Positions 32,988 through 37,469 of a stretch of 37,469 bases of DNA are shown here, piece by piece. The notes under the pieces were generated by a model. It saw nothing but the letters and a program-made list of their open reading frames with translations. It was not told the DNA's origin and did not search any database. Made by a program: the position numbers and the translations under genes. How positions within the stretch are numbered: the first letter of the stretch is position 1; the number at the start of each line of letters is the position of its first letter. This stretch comes from a bacterium (GTDB lineage Bacteria; Auribacterota; UBA3054; JAPLST01), in the NCBI GenBank assembly GCA_026417575.1, contig JAOACZ010000109.1, positions 1 through 37,469 on the forward strand, given 5' to 3'.

Positions 32988-34160
32988 TTACTGTGAGAAA
33001 CGCGCCACGATCTCTTTGAGGTCATTCTCCGCGATGTTAAGGATGGCGATTTCTCGCTGGGCGTTTTCCGGTGAATCAGAGGCGTGAGCGGTGTTAATCA
33101 TTACATCGCGACCGAACTCCTTGCGGACCGTTGCAGGAGCCGCTTTGCTTGGATCGGTGCTGCCCAGCTGGGCGCGGATTTTCGCCACAGCGTCAATGCC
33201 CTCATACACGAGTGCCAAACAGGTTTCTAGGCCCGGTTTGTTCCACGCGCTGGGTGGTGTTTGCCATGGGTTCAGACCTGTCATAAATTGCACAATCTTT
33301 CCAAACTCGTGATCCGCGTTTGGCACTTTCAGTTGTTCAGCCACGTGTTCGACTAGCTGATCTGGGATAGAGAATTCGAAAGCGCTTTGAAGTGCGGCAC
33401 GGCAACGGTCCCGTACGCGCTCGGCGAATTTTTCGACGAATACATCCCGGACAGGCCGGTAAAATTCCATGGCTTGTGCCACAGACATGTGGATTACTTT
33501 GATGGCGACAATGTACAAGCCGGTTTTGGCAAACAAATCAATTACAGTGCCGGTGCGCGTGCGCGACTGGGCCAGGGTATCAGGCTTGATCATTACCAAG
33601 GTGTGTTCGATGCGTGCGCCGGGCGGGTGGGGCACGATGCCATGCAAAATGCCGCTATCGGTGTCAGAGTACTTTAACCAGATATCAATGTGGCGGCGGG
33701 CGGACTCCGGCGTACGCGCGATCAAGACTGCGGGTTCGAAGTAGATTACGTTGCCGTGCTTGTCACGAATGAGATCGCCGTAGGTGTCCCGGACGGTCTC
33801 CCCGACGGTCTGACGGATGACCGAGCCAACCACCTCGTCACGTAAGCGCACCACTGCGTCGTCGCCTTCTAGGAGGAGAAACATGACCCGCTTAGGCCGG
33901 CCATCCGGGCCGGGCATGTACTGCTCACGCAGGTACTGCTGCACGAGGAAGTCTATTTCGCGCACTTCAGGTTGATCGGATACCTCGGCGGCGAGGGCTG
34001 CAATGTACTCTTCCACTAGCGCACGACTTGGGGCAAACATGCGCGCACCCGCGAGGCGCAAGCTCGAGGATCGCGACAACAAACGACTGAGTACGCCGCC
34101 CGTGCGTGACTTGTAAATCGTGTACGGATTGATCAAGACATATGCTAACTCATTTGGCAT
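32988..34160 (-). CDS. ndk: tandem nucleoside diphosphate kinase-like protein, N-terminal half degenerate
   Basis: NDP kinase transfers the gamma phosphate from ATP to NDPs through a phospho-histidine. This 390-residue protein is about twice usual length and made of two NDK-like halves. The C-terminal half is complete in key sites: LVMIKPDTL (Lys182), TDPSKAAPATVRKEFG and the signature MINTAHASDSPENAQ with catalytic His359. An insert at about 225-300 separates its parts. The N-terminal half echoes the plan (YVLINPYTIYKSRTGG, TVRDTYGD, FEPAVLIARTPESA) but the catalytic Lys is Asn11 and no His sits where it should. It may regulate, or bind nucleotide without transfer. GAGG on the minus strand lies 7 bp before ATG 34160. 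Seven bp separate it from ftsK. Confidence 0.85.
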   Translation of the reverse strand: MPNELAYVLINPYTIYKSRTGGVLSRLLSRSSSLRLAGARMFAPSRALVEEYIAALAAEVSDQPEVREIDFLVQQYLREQYMPGPDGRPKRVMFLLLEGDDAVVRLRDEVVGSVIRQTVGETVRDTYGDLIRDKHGNVIYFEPAVLIARTPESARRHIDIWLKYSDTDSGILHGIVPHPPGARIEHTLVMIKPDTLAQSRTRTGTVIDLFAKTGLYIVAIKVIHMSVAQAMEFYRPVRDVFVEKFAERVRDRCRAALQSAFEFSIPDQLVEHVAEQLKVPNADHEFGKIVQFMTGLNPWQTPPSAWNKPGLETCLALVYEGIDAVAKIRAQLGSTDPSKAAPATVRKEFGRDVMINTAHASDSPENAQREIAILNIAENDLKEIVARFSQ

Positions 34161-34182
34161 ACACTACCTCGTCCCGTCGTGA

Positions 34183-34228
34183 GTAATAAAACAGCAAGGC
34201 AGAATCACGACGGTGGATTCTGCCTTGC
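34183..34228 (-). terminator. intrinsic terminator of the lipoprotein unit
   Basis: GCAAGGCAGAATC (34194-34206) and GATTCTGCCTTGC (34216-34228) form a perfect 13-bp stem with a 9-nt loop. On the minus strand it is followed by TGTTTTATTA (complement of 34184-34193). It ends transcription from the minus-strand genes at 34251-35259 before ndk. Confidence 0.85.
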
Positions 34229-34250
34229 AGCCACTCAGGTGGCAGGTACT

Positions 34251-34412
34251 TCACCATGTGTAGGGCGCACCAAAATTAGGCTGCTGCTCCCACCGTTCGG
34301 GGGTATTCCACGGCAAAGGGCTGTCGTCGTTTCGATGTTCATCCGCAGTGGCACAACCGAGAAGGAAAACCACTGCAACCCACGGGGCCAATTTGAGCAT
34401 GTTCGACACCAT
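34251..34412 (-). CDS. small predicted lipoprotein, 53 residues
   Basis: A short protein with a type II signal peptide ending at a good lipobox, VVFLLGC (Cys near residue 20), then a soluble tail of about 33 residues rich in Asn, Pro and Trp (LPWNTPERWEQQPNFG). The Met used here is preferred over one seven codons upstream (34433) because GGGAG stands about 5-7 nt before it. It lies between the coiled-coil gene and a strong terminator, 49 bp after the former, so they form one unit. I do not know its function; tiny proline-tailed lipoproteins often brace or signal in the envelope. Confidence 0.75.
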   Translation of the reverse strand: MVSNMLKLAPWVAVVFLLGCATADEHRNDDSPLPWNTPERWEQQPNFGAPYTW

Positions 34413-34461
34413 GCTGTCTCCCAGCGCTCCCATGCCCTCGGGGGTTTCCTGCCCACGCCGT

Positions 34462-35259
34462 TTAATTCTTGACCATATCGTTTTCGCGGACGGGATTGGC
34501 CGGGTCCACTAAACTCTCCACCACTGCCACAGACAGTTTGCCATAGTCTGGCAGCAACTTCTTCACTTCGACGGTGCCAATCAAGTGGTTGTCGCGCACC
34601 ACTTTCAACTTTGTCCCCACGGGGAGCATATCATCGCTCCCAAGGTCGAGAATGAGGAAGTCTTGTTCTTTGTTGACGACGAGGACATGGCCGCGGAACT
34701 GGCGATCTGGCTCAAGGGAAATTTTGTTCTCCAGCAGACGCTTTTTGTAGCGTTCGGCCAAGTCTGACGCGGCTTTTTCTTTGGCCTGCCACTCCGCAAC
34801 AGTTTTGTTCAGCTCACCAATCTTTGCCTCTTTCTCGGCGATGGTCTTGTCACGTGCGGCCAATGCCTCCTCCTTCGCCGCCAGATCTTTCTTCGCAGTG
34901 GAAAGGGCTTCTTCAGCGGCTGCCGCAGCTCCTTTAGCCTCTTTCAAGTCGTTCTCAAGCTTCCGCATTTCGGCTGCCACGGCTTCTCTGGCTTTGCGTT
35001 CGATGCCGGTTAACTTCACCTCCAGATCCTTGATTTGTTTTGTCAAGGTGCTTTTGGCTTGTTCCAACTCAGCTTTGGCGTTTTCTAAAGCGGCAATGTC
35101 CGCGGTGGCCTTCTTCTTGTATGCATCATACTCCGTTTTGGTCGTGTTAAGGTCGGCCGCGAGTTTCTTGTTTTCCGACCATTTGATGCCCAGCAGGACA
35201 CCCAGGGCCACAGCCACTACGGCTACTACAATGAGGACGATCATCAGCACCTTGTTCAT
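34462..35259 (-). CDS. membrane-anchored coiled-coil protein with small beta-domain at the end
   Basis: 265 residues. A single N-terminal membrane helix (VLMIVLIVVAVVAVALGVLL) is followed by a long Ala/Glu/Lys heptad-rich coiled coil (about 30-185, for example AAEEALSTAKKDLAAKEEAL) and a compact beta domain (about 190-265: HVLVVNKEQDFLILDLGSDD, then VGTKLKVVRDNHLIGTVEVK). The last domain resembles the FlgT C-terminal-like barrel seen in envelope proteins. The rod would reach into the periplasm from the inner membrane. ATG 35259 follows GGAG by 8 nt and begins directly before the membrane helix; an in-frame ATG at 35298 is weaker and the frame above 35331 lies upstream of the transcription start. 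Specific function is unknown. Confidence 0.75.
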   Translation of the reverse strand: MNKVLMIVLIVVAVVAVALGVLLGIKWSENKKLAADLNTTKTEYDAYKKKATADIAALENAKAELEQAKSTLTKQIKDLEVKLTGIERKAREAVAAEMRKLENDLKEAKGAAAAAEEALSTAKKDLAAKEEALAARDKTIAEKEAKIGELNKTVAEWQAKEKAASDLAERYKKRLLENKISLEPDRQFRGHVLVVNKEQDFLILDLGSDDMLPVGTKLKVVRDNHLIGTVEVKKLLPDYGKLSVAVVESLVDPANPVRENDMVKN

Positions 35260-35330
35260 AGTCCACGCTCCACCTGCACGGGTTACGGTCGCCGTCATCT
35301 TTCGATTTGAAACGATCGCAAAGCAGGCAT

Positions 35331-35359
35331 AGTATAACATAAAGCGGAGAGAGAGTCAA
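35331..35359 (-). promoter_or_regulatory. strong sigma70 promoter with extended -10 (minus strand)
   Basis: Read on the minus strand: TTGACT (35359-35354), 17-bp spacer, TATACT (35336-35331), with TG at 35339-35338. It should start transcripts near 35324 for the coiled-coil and small lipoprotein genes. Confidence 0.8.
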
Positions 35360-35880
35360 CACGAATCGTACCTCAGGCATGACAAAACAAGAGCGCACGG
35401 CCGGGCGTGCGGGAAGCCTGAAGCGCTGTCCATCAACAACCTAGCATTCTTCACGGTGACCGCACGTGGCAGTGGGGGTAGGGCATGGCGCACATTTGAA
35501 CTGGATGTGCGAGTAGGCGCGAAAGGTGACAAGGTGCCGATTACAAACAACCGCAGTGGGGTTGCGCGAGGCGGGTGGCGGTGCACCTGAGCAAGAACGC
35601 CAATGTCCGCGGTCTTTGTTGCAGGATGGGCAGCAGGTAAAATGCAGCGGAAGCGGGGGGAAACACAGTGGCGTAGGAACACGGTAGTCTCGATAGTTGG
35701 TGGTAGAAACAGTGCTGGTCACAGGCGTGCGATGAGACAGCCATGTCATCCTGTGCTGTTGATGCGTCAGGCTGGCGAAAAGCGCACCGCGCGCCACTTC
35801 CTCCTTGAGGTAATTTTTCTCGCTCCACTGAACGTCCAGCTCCATGGCGACATGTCGGCTTCCAACACTTGCCGATGTGC
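35360..35880. other. divergent intergenic region without a supported gene
   Basis: About 520 bp between the divergent promoters. Several frames stay open for 100 or more codons, but their residues (Cys, His, Arg, Pro-rich) look like chance readings and no start has a ribosome site plus motif. No repeats or RNA family recognised. Confidence 0.45.
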
Positions 35881-35909
35881 TGCACTACGTGAGGTACGTA
35901 TGCTATAAT
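35881..35909 (+). promoter_or_regulatory. extended -10 promoter for the glycosyltransferase gene
   Basis: TATAAT at 35904-35909 is consensus and preceded by TGC (35901-35903, extended -10). The -35 (TGCACT at 35881-35886, 17-bp spacer) is poor. The expected start, near 35916, lies only about 2 nt before ATG 35918. Confidence 0.6.
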
Positions 35910-35917
35910 GGAGAGAG

Positions 35918-37012
35918 ATGAGCAATAAAATTGCTTGTTTCGTGTCACCGCATGGGTTTGGCCATGCCGCACGTACGTGCGCGGTTCTTGAGGCGTTGTA
36001 CGATCGTGTGCCGGGCTTGCGTGTAGATATTTTTACGACTGTTCCCGAGTGGTTTTTTACGGACTCTCTGCGCTTCCCATTCGTGTACCATCCGTGCGAG
36101 TGCGATATTGGGATGGTGCAGCGCTCGCCGTTGCACGAAGACGTGGACGCGACCGTAGCGCGGTTAGGGCAGTTTCTGCCATTTGCCTCCGAGCGAATTG
36201 AGAAACTGGGGTGGACGTTGCGTGAGCTTGGCGCGCGCGCAGTTCTATGCGACATCTCCGCGCTTGGGATCGCTGCGGCGCAAAAGGCGGGGGTGCCGTC
36301 AATTCTGATTGAAAATTTCACATGGGACTGGCTGTACGAAGGGTATGTGGATGAGCACCCAAGTATGGTCATGTTTGCGCGCTACCTGGCAACGCTCTAC
36401 GCCCAGGTCACCGTGCGCATTCAAACCCAGCCCGTGTGCCACGCTGTGGCCGGTGCGTATAGTGTGGGATTGATCAGCCGGCGGAGGCGCTCGTCGTCGG
36501 CTGCGACCCGCCAGGCTCTCGGTGTGCCTGCACAGGATCGCATGATCCTGCTCACGATGGGTGGTGTCTCCCATCCTGGCGTACTGGGTACCTATTTTTC
36601 CTCCCTGCCCAATCTGACCGTCGTTATTCCGAACAACGTTCCGCGTATCGAGCGGCACGGAGGTCTGGTTCTGCTTCCTTGGCATTCGCCGATTTATCAT
36701 CCTGACCTTGTGGCGGCAGCGGAAGTTGTTATCGGCAAGCTTGGTTATAGTACTGTGGCAGAGGTGTACCATGCCGGGTCGGCGCTGGCCTGGCTGCATC
36801 GGCCGAAGTTTCGCGAGTCGGCGGCCATGGCGACGTTTGTGCGCACGTGCATGAACCAGGTTGAACTGAAGGAATCTGCCCTTGCAGACGGCACGTGGGT
36901 GACGGCAATTGAGCCGTTGCTTGGTCTTCCACGGCGCCCGCCAGTAACGGCCAACGGTGCGGCGGCTGCGGCAGAGATCATTGCCGACGTGCTGAGGCGG
37001 ACGAGCACATAA
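35918..37012 (+). CDS. glycosyltransferase-like protein (GT-B, MurG/GT28-like)
   Basis: 364 residues. The first strand-loop ACFVSPHGFGHAARTCAVLEAL is the GT-B donor-domain start, with the His/Gly/His pattern used by MurG-like and UDP-glucuronosyl-type enzymes. Other GT-B-like parts are VLCDISALGIAAAQKAGVPS, ILLTMGGVSHPG, LLPWHSPIYHPDLVAAAEVVIGKLGYSTVAEV (a nucleotide-sugar contact region) and ALAWLHRP. No signal peptide or membrane span, so cytosolic or peripheral. The product is unknown: it could make a lipid-linked or surface glycan for the flippase region. GGAGAGAG lies just before ATG 35918, yet the promoter -10 is so near that the message may be almost leaderless. Confidence 0.75.
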   Translation: MSNKIACFVSPHGFGHAARTCAVLEALYDRVPGLRVDIFTTVPEWFFTDSLRFPFVYHPCECDIGMVQRSPLHEDVDATVARLGQFLPFASERIEKLGWTLRELGARAVLCDISALGIAAAQKAGVPSILIENFTWDWLYEGYVDEHPSMVMFARYLATLYAQVTVRIQTQPVCHAVAGAYSVGLISRRRRSSSAATRQALGVPAQDRMILLTMGGVSHPGVLGTYFSSLPNLTVVIPNNVPRIERHGGLVLLPWHSPIYHPDLVAAAEVVIGKLGYSTVAEVYHAGSALAWLHRPKFRESAAMATFVRTCMNQVELKESALADGTWVTAIEPLLGLPRRPPVTANGAAAAAEIIADVLRRTST

Positions 37013-37084
37013 AATATGAATAATTGTTCACATTCGTCGTCTATGTGTTTGAATCGGCTTTTAACCAGTGCCGTGGAGGCACCT

Positions 37085-37469
37085 ATGAAGAGCAAAGAGT
37101 ACGCCGCCATGTACGTTCACATGGTTGTGCTGGTCGTGTTCACAATGGCAACGGTGGTCGCGAGCTCAGCCAGGGCGGGGGTAGCGGTGAGCACCGGCAT
37201 CACGATTGATTTTGCTACGTGCTATGCGACGTTGCAACCCTATGGCACCTGGTATCAGACGCCAGAGTACGGTTACGTATGGGTCCCTGCGGGGATGCCT
37301 GCGGACTGGCACCCGTACAGTCGTGGCCAGTGGGTGTACACGGATGTCGGGTGGATGTGGCAAAGTATCTACGCGTGGGGCTGGCTTCCCTTCCATTACG
37401 GGCGGTGGGTGTGGTATGGGACGTATGGGTGGTGCTGGGTGCCTGGCTACGAGTGGGCGCCGGCATGGG
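37085..37469 (+). CDS. exported YxWxP-repeat protein, DUF6600-like (truncated by window end)
   Basis: The frame from ATG 37085 stays open to the window edge (128 codons visible). It has a Met-Lys start, a signal sequence (VHMVVLVVFTMATVVASSARA), then a Trp/Tyr/Gly-rich repeat: LQPYGTWYQTPEYGYVWVP, then HPYSRGQWVYTDVGWMW, then WGWLPFHYGRWVWYGTYGW and WVPGYEWAPAW. Such repeats, as in DUF6600-type proteins, are found in surface or periplasmic proteins with unclear roles. GGAGG at 37074-37078 fits the start. The gene continues beyond this sequence. Confidence 0.8.
   Translation, partial: MKSKEYAAMYVHMVVLVVFTMATVVASSARAGVAVSTGITIDFATCYATLQPYGTWYQTPEYGYVWVPAGMPADWHPYSRGQWVYTDVGWMWQSIYAWGWLPFHYGRWVWYGTYGWCWVPGYEWAPAW

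Noticed and set aside
35440-35980. Long minus-strand frames in the gap before the glycosyltransferase
   Set aside because: Low-complexity, Cys/His/Pro/Arg-rich readings without starts supported by a ribosome site; one overlaps the glycosyltransferase 5' end.
1-37469. CRISPR array, insertion sequence or prophage
   Set aside because: No regularly spaced repeats, transposase or integrase motifs, or phage genes were seen on reading both strands.

Overview
The window looks like chromosomal DNA of a Gram-negative, heterotrophic bacterium. The best guess is the PVC group, near Kiritimatiellota, Lentisphaerae or Verrucomicrobia. Reasons: two proteins end in PEP-CTERM-type sorting tails; there are lipoproteins and an intermembrane-bridge protein that require an outer membrane; SEDS, RodZ and FtsK genes imply a peptidoglycan wall; and a UroD-family methyltransferase of a kind common in these phyla is present. 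The phylum is inference, because no rRNA gene is present. I saw no phage, insertion sequence or CRISPR.

Layout. (1) 1-2901: a consensus sigma70 promoter drives tRNA-Cys and tRNA-Leu, followed 24 nt later by accD, then riboflavin synthase and a RodA/FtsW SEDS polymerase. (2) 2945-11553: a Na+/Pi cotransporter-like protein; a lipoprotein that appears to fuse YnbE and YdbL; then a compact, often overlapping run of ackA, sppA, a LolA-like/thioredoxin-like protein with no active-site cysteines, a PF08886-type glutamate-cysteine ligase and a circularly permuted ATP-grasp ligase. The last two look like a two-step thiol-peptide (glutathione-type) pathway. (3) 11927-12673: an EstD/S-formylglutathione-hydrolase-like esterase. 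(4) 13450-26242: an accessory, secretion-oriented region with large gaps. It holds an unknown exported protein, a polysaccharide flippase, a 1,710-residue exported GH13 enzyme with duplicated modules and a PEP-CTERM tail, a broken DUF1841-like gene, a PEP-CTERM endonuclease/exonuclease/phosphatase-fold protein and a large exported HExxH protein. (5) 26466-27602: a UroD-family methyltransferase. (6) 27715-34160, minus strand: ftsK-rodZ-rimO-pgsA-pgpA, a widely conserved order, tightly overlapped; upstream of it lies a two-domain nucleoside diphosphate kinase-like gene. (7) 34251-35259, minus strand: a coiled-coil envelope protein and a tiny lipoprotein, bounded by a strong promoter and a perfect hairpin terminator. 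(8) 35918-37469: a MurG/GT28-like glycosyltransferase and the start of an exported YxWxP-repeat protein cut by the window edge.

Working together: the accessory region supports building, exporting and remodelling surface or extracellular polymers (flippase, GH13, PEP-CTERM proteins, glycosyltransferase). The minus-strand block is core division, lipid and ribosome maintenance. The most unusual pieces are the YnbE-YdbL fusion, the gshA/permuted ATP-grasp pair with a cysteine-less redoxin beside it, the half-dead tandem NDP kinase, and the GH13 gene, whose C-over-G strand composition is opposite to its neighbours and whose promoter sits beside a perfect 16-bp palindrome. Several promoters share an extended -10 (TGn before the hexamer).
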